64,000 nt of DNA from Comamonas testosteroni TK102 (lineage in GTDB: Bacteria > Pseudomonadota > Gammaproteobacteria > Burkholderiales > Burkholderiaceae_C). The stretch lies in assembly GCF_000739375.1 (NCBI RefSeq), contig NZ_CP006704.1, positions 2,418,001 to 2,482,000 of the forward strand, read 5' to 3'. The notes under the pieces were generated by a model. That model was not told where the DNA came from. It saw only the letters and a list, made by a program, of their open reading frames with translations, and did not search any database. A program made the position numbers and the translations under genes. Position 1 is the first letter of the stretch. Every line of letters starts with the position of its first letter. This document shows, piece by piece, positions 18,873-27,410 of the stretch.

Positions 18873-19763
18873 CTAATCGATGACGGCAGCGCTGGACAGC
18901 AGATCGATCAGCAGTCTGGCTGCGGGGGCGACATAGCTTTGCTCGCGGTATGTGACAACCAGTCGCCGGGTCATGGTGGTTTCCTTGATGGGCACTTCGC
19001 GCAGCCGGGATGCTGCAGGCGAACTCTCCAGGTGATGGCGCGAGATGAAGCTGAGCAGCTTGGTCTCGGCGATCAATGTGGGCAGCATCAAAAGCATGGT
19101 GCTTTCCACCTGCACACGAGGGCGAGGCAGGCGCTTGCGGTCAAACGCGTGATCAAGCCAGTCTCTGGTAGGGGCACCAGGAGGTTGCAGCACCCAGCGA
19201 TATGCCGTCAGATCACGCAAGTTTGCTTGCATGTGGTGTATCTCATGCTCTGCACTGGCGGCCACGACGATGGTGTCTGAGGTCAGCACCTGTGAAATGT
19301 AGCCAGGCTCATCCGGGCCTTCGGTGCCCACCAGCAAGTCAATCATCCCTGCCTGCAGTTGCGGGCGCAGCGTGTCGACCAGGCCTACCACGGTCCGCAA
19401 GGTGACTTCCGGAGCCTGGGCCATGAGCTGGCGTGCAGCTTGCGGCAACAGAAATTGCGCGGCGGTAGGCACGATGCCCACGCGAATATGGCCGCGCAGG
19501 CCGAGTGCCATGTCTGCGATTTCTCGCTTGGCATCCTCGGTGTCAAAGCGCAGGCGCTGCGCCCATTTGAGCAAAACCTGGCCGGCAGCCGTCAAGCGGA
19601 TGCCGCGACCTGATTTTTCAAACAGGGGGGCGCCGCATTCTGCTTCCAGCCGGCGGATGCAGCTCGTCAAAGCCGGCTGGGTGCGGTGCAGGCGTTCTGT
19701 GGCCTGCCCGATATGTTCGAGCTCCGCAATGGTTTCGAAGTAGCGAAGATCACGCAGGTCCAT
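18873..19763 (-). CDS. LysR-family transcriptional regulator
   Basis: A 296-residue LysR protein. The N-terminal winged helix-turn-helix (RYFETIAELEHIGQATERL, then QPALTSCIRRLE) is followed by a co-inducer-binding domain (about 90-290). It is divergent from a Bug-RraA-dehydrogenase operon with a 122-base gap, the usual arrangement for a LysR activator and its target. The inducer is probably the compound bound by the Bug protein or a product of it (inference). Confidence 0.92.
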   Translation of the reverse strand: MDLRDLRYFETIAELEHIGQATERLHRTQPALTSCIRRLEAECGAPLFEKSGRGIRLTAAGQVLLKWAQRLRFDTEDAKREIADMALGLRGHIRVGIVPTAAQFLLPQAARQLMAQAPEVTLRTVVGLVDTLRPQLQAGMIDLLVGTEGPDEPGYISQVLTSDTIVVAASAEHEIHHMQANLRDLTAYRWVLQPPGAPTRDWLDHAFDRKRLPRPRVQVESTMLLMLPTLIAETKLLSFISRHHLESSPAASRLREVPIKETTMTRRLVVTYREQSYVAPAARLLIDLLSSAAVID

Positions 19764-19843
19764 AGCAAAAGCAAGATTGATGTATTTGAAAAAATTATCG
19801 ATTGGACTGTATCTTTTGCCGCGTCAATACTCAAGCACATCAC

Positions 19844-19867
19844 AAAAAAGCCGGCGCTGTGGCCGGC
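19844..19867 (-). terminator. Minus-facing hairpin terminator in the Bug gene leader
   Basis: On the minus strand GCCGGC-CACAGC-GCCGGC is followed by TTTTTT. It sits between the divergent lysR and Bug genes, just before the Bug ribosome site. It would block antisense transcription from running into lysR. On the plus strand it would be a leader hairpin. Confidence 0.6.
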
Positions 19868-19885
19868 AATCCATTGGAGACAAAC

Positions 19886-20854
19886 ATGTTGCTGAACCGC
19901 CGTACTTTGGTCGCTTTCTGTGCTCTCGCTGCTGCAGCGACCTCGTACGCACAAACTTATCCCAATCGTCCCATCCGAGTGGTGGTTCCCTTCCCCGCTG
20001 GGGGAGGGACGGACATCATTGCGCGCGAGGTCACGCAAAAGGTAACCAGCGCTTCGGGCTGGGTCTTTGTGGTGGAGAACAAGCCCGGTGCCGCGGGCAA
20101 CATGGGCGTGGACATGGTTGTCAAGGCGCCTGCTGATGGCTACACCCTGGTGCTGGGACAGTCCAGCAACCTGGCAATCAGTCCCGCCTTGTACGCCAAG
20201 ATGCCTTATGACGCGGTCAAGGATCTGGCACCCATCGTGCAGCTTGCGAATGCGCCTTTTGTGCTGGTCACAGGCACCAGTGCACCGTACAAGACACTCG
20301 CCGATGTGGTGAAAGCGGCCAGGGCCAAACCCAGGCACCTCAATTTTGCATCTCCCGGCAATGGCACGGTGGCGCATCTCACGGGCGAGCTGCTGCAGTC
20401 GGCCGCTGGGATCAAGATGCAGCATGTGCCCTACAAAGGCGCGGCTCAGGCATTGACCGATGTAGTCAGCGGAAATGTGGATCTGTACCTGGGATCCGTC
20501 CCCACGTTGATTGGCCAGATCCGGCAAGGCAAGATGCGTTCTCTGGCCGTGACGTCTGCGAAGCGGGTGGATGACCTGCCCGAAGTGCCAAGTATCAACG
20601 AGTCGGGCTACAAAGGCTTTGATGCCGTGACATGGTTTGGATTGCTTGCGCCTGCCGGCACTCCCAGGGAGGTGATCGCCAAGCTCAACAGCGAGTTCAA
20701 CAGGGCCTTGGGTCAGTCGGACCTGCGCAAAAAGCTCAGTGATCAAGGCGCCCTCCCGGTCGGGGGCAGCCCCGAGCAGTTTTCCTCTCTGATCAAGGAA
20801 GACATCGTGCGCTGGGGCCAGGTGGTCAAGCAGTCCGGCGCGCGCATCGACTGA
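19886..20854 (+). CDS. Bug-family (tripartite tricarboxylate receptor) periplasmic binding protein
   Basis: A 322-residue secreted protein. A signal peptide ends near TSYAQ (about residue 23). The mature protein begins YPNRPIRVVVPFPAGGGTD, the classic Bug/TctC opening, and contains ENKPGAAGNMG and HVPYKGAAQALTD. These proteins bind small carboxylates. GGAG lies before the ATG at 19886. No TctA/TctB membrane genes are nearby, which is common for Bug proteins. The neighbouring aldolase and dehydrogenase suggest an organic acid ligand. Confidence 0.93.
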   Translation: MLLNRRTLVAFCALAAAATSYAQTYPNRPIRVVVPFPAGGGTDIIAREVTQKVTSASGWVFVVENKPGAAGNMGVDMVVKAPADGYTLVLGQSSNLAISPALYAKMPYDAVKDLAPIVQLANAPFVLVTGTSAPYKTLADVVKAARAKPRHLNFASPGNGTVAHLTGELLQSAAGIKMQHVPYKGAAQALTDVVSGNVDLYLGSVPTLIGQIRQGKMRSLAVTSAKRVDDLPEVPSINESGYKGFDAVTWFGLLAPAGTPREVIAKLNSEFNRALGQSDLRKKLSDQGALPVGGSPEQFSSLIKEDIVRWGQVVKQSGARID

Positions 20855-20927
20855 CCGACCGATTCGGTTTCCTCTTTCCTTTTCACCCCTCAATCGGCCG
20901 GAATGCACCGGCCCCCTGGAGATTCTT

Positions 20928-21626
20928 ATGAGTCAAGCCGCTGCATTGCCTGATGTGGTTCGCAATATAGAGCGCGTGGATGCACAAGTGGTTGCACAGG
21001 CAGCCCAGTTTCCTTCGTCAATCCTGGCCGATGTGGCCGGCCGCCGTGGCGGGCTGCATGGTCGGATTGCGCCGCTGGCTCCCGGCATGCGCTTTGCCGG
21101 GCCGGCCATCACCGTCGAGGTGCGGCCAGGCGACAACCTGATGATTCATGCCGCCATGGCAGTGGCGCAGCCCGGGGATGTCATTGTGGTGGATGGCAAG
21201 GGCGATCTCTCCAGCGCACTGATGGGGGAGATCATGTCGCAGCAATGCATGGCTCTGGGCATTGCCGCCGTGGTGATTGACGGTGCAGTACGTGATAGCG
21301 AGGCCATCCGCGAACTGGGCTTTCCCATGTACGCCGCCGGCCTGAACCCGAATGGACCGACCAAGTTTGTACCAGGTCGTCTGAATCATCCCATCTGCGT
21401 TGGCGGCGTGACGGTGTGCCCGGGTGACCTGGTGGTGGGTGATGCCGATGGCGTGACTGTCATTGAGCGCACCAAGGCGGCGGCGATGCTGCCGCTGGCC
21501 GTCAGCAAGGTGGCTGCGGAAACCAAGCGCATTGCCGACATTCGCAACCGCAAAGCGCTGGCACCGGCATGGCTGGATGCTTCGCTGCGCTCTGCCGGCG
21601 TGATCCGGGAAGGAGAAACACTGTGA
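20928..21626 (+). CDS. RraA-like aldolase family protein
   Basis: A 232-residue protein of the RraA/HMG-CHA aldolase family. Members cleave compounds such as 4-hydroxy-4-methyl-2-oxoglutarate or 4-carboxy-4-hydroxy-2-oxoadipate to pyruvate and a second acid; others bind RNase E. The metal and substrate residues are visible in VVDGKGDLSSALMGE and in GAVRDSEAI (Arg-Asp). The length and catabolic neighbours favour an aldolase or decarboxylase over the RNase regulator. TGGAG precedes the ATG. Confidence 0.85.
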   Translation: MSQAAALPDVVRNIERVDAQVVAQAAQFPSSILADVAGRRGGLHGRIAPLAPGMRFAGPAITVEVRPGDNLMIHAAMAVAQPGDVIVVDGKGDLSSALMGEIMSQQCMALGIAAVVIDGAVRDSEAIRELGFPMYAAGLNPNGPTKFVPGRLNHPICVGGVTVCPGDLVVGDADGVTVIERTKAAAMLPLAVSKVAAETKRIADIRNRKALAPAWLDASLRSAGVIREGETL

Positions 21627-22543
21627 CTAAGCGGCCGGTTTTTTTAGTGACGGGCGCAGACCTTGCGCCTCAGGCCCTGGCGTTGCTGGCCGAGTTCGAC
21701 CTGGTGTATGCGGGAAAGGCGCCCACCGAAGACGATGTGGTGCGCCTTTGCAAACAGCATGACCCGGTGGGGATCATCGTGCGCTACAGCAGGGTGGGGG
21801 CACAGGCCATGGACGCGGCACCCAGCCTGAGGGTGATTTCCAAGCATGGCAGCGGGACGGACACCATAGACAAGCAGGCTGCCGCCCAGCGCGGCATTCA
21901 GGTCGTCGCTGCGGTGGGTGCCAATGCTGCGGCCGTGGCGGAGCAGGCGCTGGCGCTGATGCTGGCCTGCGCCAAGTCCGTGATTCAGCTCGATCAACGC
22001 ATGCGCGCAGGTCATTGGGACAAGGCCACGCACAAGAATGTGGAGCTTGAAGGGCGCACTGTCGGCGTCGTGGGCTTGGGGGCCATCGGTCTGCGCTTTG
22101 CCAAAGTGGCAAATGCCATGGGCATGCGGGTGCTGGGCTTCGATCCTTATGCCCAGAACCTGCCGACCTTTGTGCAGCGGGCAGACTGGAGCTGCATTCT
22201 GAGTGAATCGGATGTCATTTCTCTGCATTGCCCGCTGACGAATGAGAATGCCCATCTGCTCAATGCCAGCAGCCTGGCTGCCTGCAAACCGGGTGTTCTC
22301 ATTGTGAACACAGCCAGAGGTGGCTTGATTGATGAGTCGGCCTTGCTGGAAGCAGTGAGGAACGGTCGGGTAGGGGCTGCAGGCCTGGACAGCTTCGCGA
22401 TAGAACCCATGGCGCATCCGCATCTGTTTTGCGAAGAGCCGCGTATCGTGCTGAGTCCCCATATCGGAGGAATCACGGCCGATGCCTATATCAAGATGGG
22501 CGTTGCAGCGGCACACAATGCGCTGCAAATCTTGAGAGCCTAG
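21623..22543 (+). CDS. D-isomer-specific 2-hydroxyacid dehydrogenase
   Basis: A 306-residue NAD-dependent enzyme of the SerA/LdhA family. The Rossmann motif GLGAIGLRFAKVA and the catalytic residues are present: Arg in NTARGGLIDES, Glu in SFAIEPM and His in LSPHIGG. It lacks the ACT domain of full-length SerA. GTG at 21623 overlaps the aldolase stop by four bases with AGGAG upstream, so the two are coupled. It probably interconverts the 2-oxoacid and hydroxyacid of the pathway served by this operon. Confidence 0.88.
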   Translation: MTKRPVFLVTGADLAPQALALLAEFDLVYAGKAPTEDDVVRLCKQHDPVGIIVRYSRVGAQAMDAAPSLRVISKHGSGTDTIDKQAAAQRGIQVVAAVGANAAAVAEQALALMLACAKSVIQLDQRMRAGHWDKATHKNVELEGRTVGVVGLGAIGLRFAKVANAMGMRVLGFDPYAQNLPTFVQRADWSCILSESDVISLHCPLTNENAHLLNASSLAACKPGVLIVNTARGGLIDESALLEAVRNGRVGAAGLDSFAIEPMAHPHLFCEEPRIVLSPHIGGITADAYIKMGVAAAHNALQILRA

Positions 22544-22778
22544 GTGAAGCAGTCAGCTTGCTATGGCCCCGATCGAAGGACAGTCTGCTCTCTGGCAAGC
22601 TAGTCACGGTAGAGGAGCGCGCTGTGAACCGCCACCACACGCCTGCCTGTGCGAGAGCAGCATCAGACTGCCCGGAAGTCCGCCAGATCTCATTGCCGCC
22701 TTGGGGCCCAAGGCACGAAGCTTGCGGCGCTGGAGGGACATGCGTGGCCAGCCCCTGCCGTGTCCGGCAACCGGCTCT

Positions 22779-23195
22779 CTACCAAAGAACGATCTGCGTG
22801 CAGCGGAACAGCGACAGCTTGCGCCCCTTGTCATCGAACACGCTAGCCGACCACACCTGTGTTGTCCGTCCCAGATGTTCTGCCATGGCCTCCACCTGCA
22901 AGACGCCTTGCTTTGCGGTACCGAGGAAGTTGGATTTCAACTCCAGTGTGGTGAATCCTTTGGCGCCCTCGGGCAGATGCACCAGGGTCGCATAGCTGGC
23001 GCAGGTGTCGGCCAGCATCACCTGCGTGGCAGCATGCAGGAATCCGTTGGGGGCCATCATCCATGGCGCAATGGTCAGCTCCATGGTCATGCGGCCTTCG
23101 TCAATGGTCAGCGGTCGCGTGCCAAAGGTATCGGGCAGCGTTCCACGCTGGCGTTCAAACAGGCTGTCCAGGGTTTCGGTGGTGCGGAGCATCAT
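22779..23195 (-). CDS. PaaI-like thioesterase (hotdog fold)
   Basis: A 138-residue hotdog-fold protein. The segment NGFLHAATQVMLADTCASYA corresponds to the PaaI/YbaW active-site helix, though the usual HGG is FLHAA here. ELKSNFLGTAKQGVL forms the central strand. Such enzymes hydrolyse acyl-CoA thioesters. AAGGAA precedes the double ATG at 23195. It is the last gene of a minus-strand set with a thiolase and an SDR. Confidence 0.83.
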   Translation of the reverse strand: MMLRTTETLDSLFERQRGTLPDTFGTRPLTIDEGRMTMELTIAPWMMAPNGFLHAATQVMLADTCASYATLVHLPEGAKGFTTLELKSNFLGTAKQGVLQVEAMAEHLGRTTQVWSASVFDDKGRKLSLFRCTQIVLW

Positions 23196-23241
23196 GGCTT
23201 CCTTGAGTGGAGCTGGATTTCTGGTCTTGGCTGATCTGACT

Positions 23242-24375
23242 TCACGGTCTCTCCAGCACCGTGGCAATACCTTGTCCGCCGCCTATGCATTGGGTAGCCA
23301 GGGCATACCGTCCTTGCTTCCGCGCAAGCAGGGCCGCTGCCTTGCCCGTGATGCGCGCCCCCGTCGCACCGAGCGGATGGCCGATGGCCAGCCCACCACC
23401 ATCCATATTCACGACGGACATGTCCAGGCCAAGGTCGCGGATGCAGGCCAGCGCCTGCGATGAAAAGGCTTCGTTGATCTCGACCACGTCCAGATCGGCC
23501 ACCGTGAGACCTGCACGGGCCAGCGCCTTGCGCGTGGCCGGGATCGGCCCTATGCCCATGATCGCGGGATCCACCCCTACGGTCGCGAAGCTGCGGATGC
23601 GCGCCAATGCCCGAAGACCATGGCGTTGCGCAAAATCATCGCTGGTGACCAGCACGGCCGCAGCGCCATCGGTCAACGGCGATGAGGTGCCAGCAGTGAC
23701 CATGCCATCAGGTCGGAAGGCTGGCTTGAGCGCTTCCAGGCCTTCTAGCGTGGTGGCCGGGCGTATGCAGCCATCGCTGTCCACCAGCTCTCCGCCTGGC
23801 AAGGGGATGGGTATGATTTCGTCGGCCAGCCGCCCCTCATCGCGGGCCGCTGCGGCCTTCAGATGGGATTGCAGCGCCAACAGCTCCTGGTCGGCTCGGC
23901 TCACGTTCCATCGCTGAGCCACGTTCTCCGCTGTTTCGCCCATGGAGATATAGGCATCGCTGCTTGCCTGCAACCCGGGGTTGGGCGAGAAGTTGAAGCC
24001 ACCCTGCGGCACCATCGTCATCGACTCCACGCCGACGCAGACAAAGGCATCGCCCATGCCGGCCTCTATCTGCGCTGCGGCGATGTGCACTGCCTGCATC
24101 GACGAGCCGCAAAAGCGATTCACGGTCATGCCGCCCACAGTCTCGGGCAGGCCGGCCAGCAGGCCGACTATGCGTGCCAGATTGTTGCCCTGGGCGGCCT
24201 CCGGGTAGGCGCAGCCCAGAATCACATCCTCCAATAGACCGGGATCCAGGTCGATGCGCTGCAGCAGGCCCTGGAGCACCTGGGCTGCCAGCGTGTCGGG
24301 CCGCACGTCGGCCAGGCGGCCCTTGCGGGCGAAGTGGAACGGTGAGCGCGCATAAGCGGCGATAACGGCTTTCAT
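23242..24375 (-). CDS. Acetyl-CoA acyltransferase (thiolase)
   Basis: A 377-residue thiolase that cleaves 3-oxoacyl-CoA with CoA, or condenses acetyl-CoA. The active-site residues are intact: Cys89 in NRFCGSSMQ, His in GHPLGATGAR and the second Cys in QCIGGGQG. The length is slightly below that of FadA/PcaF. AGGGGCTCC lies before the ATG. It sits between an SDR and a thioesterase, so fatty-acid or branched-acid breakdown is likely; the chain specificity cannot be read from the sequence. Confidence 0.92.
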   Translation of the reverse strand: MKAVIAAYARSPFHFARKGRLADVRPDTLAAQVLQGLLQRIDLDPGLLEDVILGCAYPEAAQGNNLARIVGLLAGLPETVGGMTVNRFCGSSMQAVHIAAAQIEAGMGDAFVCVGVESMTMVPQGGFNFSPNPGLQASSDAYISMGETAENVAQRWNVSRADQELLALQSHLKAAAARDEGRLADEIIPIPLPGGELVDSDGCIRPATTLEGLEALKPAFRPDGMVTAGTSSPLTDGAAAVLVTSDDFAQRHGLRALARIRSFATVGVDPAIMGIGPIPATRKALARAGLTVADLDVVEINEAFSSQALACIRDLGLDMSVVNMDGGGLAIGHPLGATGARITGKAAALLARKQGRYALATQCIGGGQGIATVLERP

Positions 24376-24396
24376 GGCAGGGGCTCCTTGTGCTGA

Positions 24397-25197
24397 TCAG
24401 TGCGCAGCGGCATAGCGCTGGGCGACGGTATTGCTGGACAGCTGGCCTGTCATGGCGCGGCGCGCAGCTTCATAGGCATCCCATTTTTCGCCGGCATGCA
24501 GTGAAGGGATAGTGACCTTCTCGCCACGCGTAAAGCCCAGCAGAGCTGCATCGACCAGGTCTTCCGCGCTCATCACGATGCGCGCATCGAGGTTCTCCAC
24601 CGGCAGCCCCCCGGCAGCCCAGAAGTCCGTTGCCGTGGCTCCGGGCAGCACGGCCTGTACCTGAACCCCTTTGTCGGCCAGCTCATGCTGAAGCGACTGA
24701 CTGAAGGCCAGCACGAAAGCCTTGCTGGCGCCGTAAACGCCATTCAGGGTTTCGGGAGAGATGGCGACGATGGACGCTATGTTGATGATCGCTCCGTGGC
24801 CGCGAGTCACGAAGCCAGGAGCTGCTGCATAGGCCAGCCGCATAGGTGCCATGACGTTCAGATCGATCATGCGGCTCATCTGTTCAACGTCGCTGTGCAG
24901 CAATGGAGTATGTGTGCCCATGCCGGCGTTGTTGACCAGCAGGGTGATGCTGGCGTCCGTGCGCAGCTGCAGCTCGACGCACGCCAGATCGGCTCGGTCG
25001 TTCAGGTCCGCAGGCATGACTGCTGCCGAGCGGCCGGTGCGTGTGCTGATGCTGCTAGCCAGGGCATCCAGCCGTTCGCGGTTGCGCGCGACCAGGATCA
25101 GGTCATAGCCGCGCTGCGCGAGCCTTTCTGCATATAACGCACCGATGCCGGACGATGCCCCGGTGACGAGTGCGGTACCCAGATGGGTTTGTGCCAT
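24397..25197 (-). CDS. Short-chain dehydrogenase/reductase (SDR)
   Basis: A 266-residue classical SDR. The NAD(P) motif TGASSGIG (about 12-19), LVNNAG and the catalytic Ser (INIAS) and Tyr-Lys (YGASK) are all present. Arg in LVARNRERL suggests NADP preference. The ATG at 25197 has AAGGAG upstream; the extra N-terminal frame to 25296 is unlikely. The substrate is unknown; it resembles uncharacterised SDRs that accompany fatty-acid genes. It is divergent from a GlxA-type regulator. Confidence 0.9.
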   Translation of the reverse strand: MAQTHLGTALVTGASSGIGALYAERLAQRGYDLILVARNRERLDALASSISTRTGRSAAVMPADLNDRADLACVELQLRTDASITLLVNNAGMGTHTPLLHSDVEQMSRMIDLNVMAPMRLAYAAAPGFVTRGHGAIINIASIVAISPETLNGVYGASKAFVLAFSQSLQHELADKGVQVQAVLPGATATDFWAAGGLPVENLDARIVMSAEDLVDAALLGFTRGEKVTIPSLHAGEKWDAYEAARRAMTGQLSSNTVAQRYAAAH

Positions 25198-25267
25198 GTT
25201 GAAGCTCCTTAGGGTTGATGGCTGTGGTTCATGGCATGAATGGTGCGATATGCAGTGATTGTCGTAA

Positions 25268-25284
25268 ATGACGTATATAGTCAT
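25268..25284. promoter_or_regulatory. Possible operator between SDR and GlxA-like genes
   Basis: The inverted repeat ATGAC-GTATATA-GTCAT lies in the divergent promoter region, 26 bases before the regulator's ATG. Symmetry and position suggest an operator for the adjacent regulator, but no known consensus is matched. Confidence 0.35.
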
Positions 25285-25310
25285 GAAAAAGGACATGAAA
25301 GGGAATCCTG

Positions 25311-26255
25311 ATGCACCGTATTGCCTACCTGCTGCCCGAGGGTTTTCAAGTCATGGCGCTGGCCACACAGGCCGTGTTCGAGCTTGCCAACCTGATGCTG
25401 GAGCAGCCTTTCTATGCGGTGGAGACCTATGCGCTGGGCGGTGTGGCCCACTCTTCGGCAGGGCCTGTGTTGCAGGCAAAGCCACTTTCGGCACACTGCA
25501 GGGCGGATACCTGGCTGGTTGCAGGCAAGCTCGCGCCGCAGGACGTCGCTGCGGATCCCGAGCTGATCCGGTTGCTGAGCAAGGTGACGGCATCCGCGCG
25601 GCGCGTGGCGGGCCTGTGCACGGGCGCCTTCCTGCTGGCCGAAGCCGGTCTGCTCGACGGGCGCCGTGCCACCACGCACTGGTATTGGGCCGAGGTCTTG
25701 CAGCAGCGCTGCCCACGGTCTCAGATTGAAGCCGATCGTATCTACATCGCCGACGGGCCGATCTGGACCTCTGCAGGCATGACGGCAGAGATTGACCTGG
25801 CGCTGGCGTTGGTGGAGCAAGACCTGGGTGCCAAGGTCGCACGATCGGTGGCGCATCGCCTGGTCATGCACCAGCGCCGCTCTGGCGGGCAGTCGCAGCA
25901 CTCGGAGATGCTCAGGCTGACACCCAGGTCAGACCGTATACAGCAGGCGTTGGAGCATGCCCGGCGCAATCTTTCTCGGTCACTGAGCGTGGAGGCGCTG
26001 GCCGAGGCCGCCAACTTGAGTCCGCGCCAGTTCAGCCGGGTGTTCACGGCCGAGACCGGTCAATCCCCCGCCAAGGCGGTTGAGGGTCTGAGGCTGGAGG
26101 CCGCAAGGCTGATGCTTGAAGGCAGCCGACACCCGCTGGAGGTGGTTGCGCAGGAGACGGGCTTTCGTGACCGCCGCCATATGCGAGAGGCTTTTCTGCG
26201 TGGCTTCGGCATGCCGCCGCAGGCCATACGGCGTGGGGCTCGGGCGCAGCTGTAA
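25311..26255 (+). CDS. GlxA-like AraC-family regulator with DJ-1/PfpI domain
   Basis: A 314-residue protein. The N-terminal DJ-1/PfpI-type domain (about 1-180) has the nucleophile-elbow-like AGLCTGAFLLAEAG. Two AraC helix-turn-helix motifs follow (about 215-310; SVEALAEAANLSPRQFSRVF and VVAQETGFRDRRHMREAF). Regulators of this architecture usually activate neighbouring catabolic genes. It is divergent from the SDR-thiolase-thioesterase set, its most likely target. Confidence 0.9.
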   Translation: MHRIAYLLPEGFQVMALATQAVFELANLMLEQPFYAVETYALGGVAHSSAGPVLQAKPLSAHCRADTWLVAGKLAPQDVAADPELIRLLSKVTASARRVAGLCTGAFLLAEAGLLDGRRATTHWYWAEVLQQRCPRSQIEADRIYIADGPIWTSAGMTAEIDLALALVEQDLGAKVARSVAHRLVMHQRRSGGQSQHSEMLRLTPRSDRIQQALEHARRNLSRSLSVEALAEAANLSPRQFSRVFTAETGQSPAKAVEGLRLEAARLMLEGSRHPLEVVAQETGFRDRRHMREAFLRGFGMPPQAIRRGARAQL

Positions 26256-26631
26256 GACGCCTGTACACCTGGAGCGAAACGACTTGGCCATCGTGGCAGG
26301 CGATTCGTCCTCGGCCCGCTCGGTTGCCAGGGATCGAGCTCAGGCTCCGGACTGCTGCTGTCACCTCACTGGCTGCCGACAAGTCCGTGGCAAAGAGGTC
26401 TGCCGCTGTCTGTGGCGGCAGAGTCGACAGCCATTGCGAATGAAAGCTTCTTGGGCTGAGCGTTCGCAGCCCTGCTGCCCACGAGGCCGCAATGTGCGGA
26501 TGCCGGCTGTTGAGACGCGTGACTGCTGGTTTTTTGGCTGAAGGGCTCGGGTCCATCTGCGGCAGCCGAAAACGGCGCCGGCTGCCCTTGCCCACGTTGT
26601 GGGCCAGCCTGATTTCAAGGTGGACAGCCGA
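26256..26631. other. Spacer without a recognisable gene
   Basis: This 376-base stretch lies between converging genes. Open frames on both strands are short, lack ribosome sites and match no family I recognise. GC content is high, so long chance frames are expected. It might hold a decayed gene, but I cannot identify one. Confidence 0.5.
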
Positions 26632-27321
26632 CTATGCGGGATTGTGCTGAAGAAATTTCGCCAGCATGGCCTGGGTTTCCGTGGGAGCCTCCATGGGCAG
26701 CATATGGCCGGCATTGATGATCTTCAGCTCCGATCCTCGGATGCCCTGGTGCAACTCCATGGACTCATCCAGGCCGCGCAAGCGATCTTGCTCGCCCGCA
26801 AGGATCAGGGTTGGACACCGGATCTCGCTCAGCCTGTCCGTGTCGCCTTCGCGGCGCAGCAGCGCCTGGCGGCGAAAAGTGTCTCCACCAAGGCGCACGC
26901 TCATTGCATGGATGCGATCCACCAGTTGTTCATCCTGCTCCCGCTGTGGCGCCAATGATTGGCGAATGGCTCTCCGGTTCACGCCGGCAAAGGTCTTGGG
27001 AGCAGCCATGGCTGCATCGACCTTGCGCCGCGCCTGCAGCTCCGTGTCGCCGCGCGACGAGGTGGCAATAAGCACGAGTTGCCTGACCCGGTCCGGGGCA
27101 AGCCTTGCGATTTCACGTGCCACATAGCCTCCCATCGAGAACCCGACCACATCGAATGGACCGGCGGGGATCATGCCTATGGTGTGCTGTGCCATCTCCT
27201 CAATCGAGCCAGCGGAAGCGAGATCCGCATGGAAAAGAGGTGCGCGTGTTTGCAGAAATGGCCCGATGTCAGACCATAGGTCTTGATCGAGCATGAACCC
27301 TGGGATGAGAACGGTGGTCAA
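26632..27321 (-). CDS. Alpha/beta hydrolase
   Basis: A 229-residue alpha/beta-hydrolase. The nucleophile elbow is GFSMGG (Ser at about residue 62), the acid is Asp in LAGEQDRL and the His is in NAGHMLPME. The family includes esterases, thioesterases and C-C hydrolases; the specificity is not evident. It begins with a typical MTTVLIPGFMLD strand. It is 89 bases downstream of an AEC transporter gene on the same strand, so the two may be co-transcribed. Confidence 0.86.
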   Translation of the reverse strand: MTTVLIPGFMLDQDLWSDIGPFLQTRAPLFHADLASAGSIEEMAQHTIGMIPAGPFDVVGFSMGGYVAREIARLAPDRVRQLVLIATSSRGDTELQARRKVDAAMAAPKTFAGVNRRAIRQSLAPQREQDEQLVDRIHAMSVRLGGDTFRRQALLRREGDTDRLSEIRCPTLILAGEQDRLRGLDESMELHQGIRGSELKIINAGHMLPMEAPTETQAMLAKFLQHNPA

Positions 27322-27410
27322 TGAAATTCCTCGAGAATGTCAGGCATGGTCCGGTTCGTGGCGTCGTGCGATGCCATAGTGCCTGCGCGGGCGCAGCCTG
27401 AGCAGCATGC

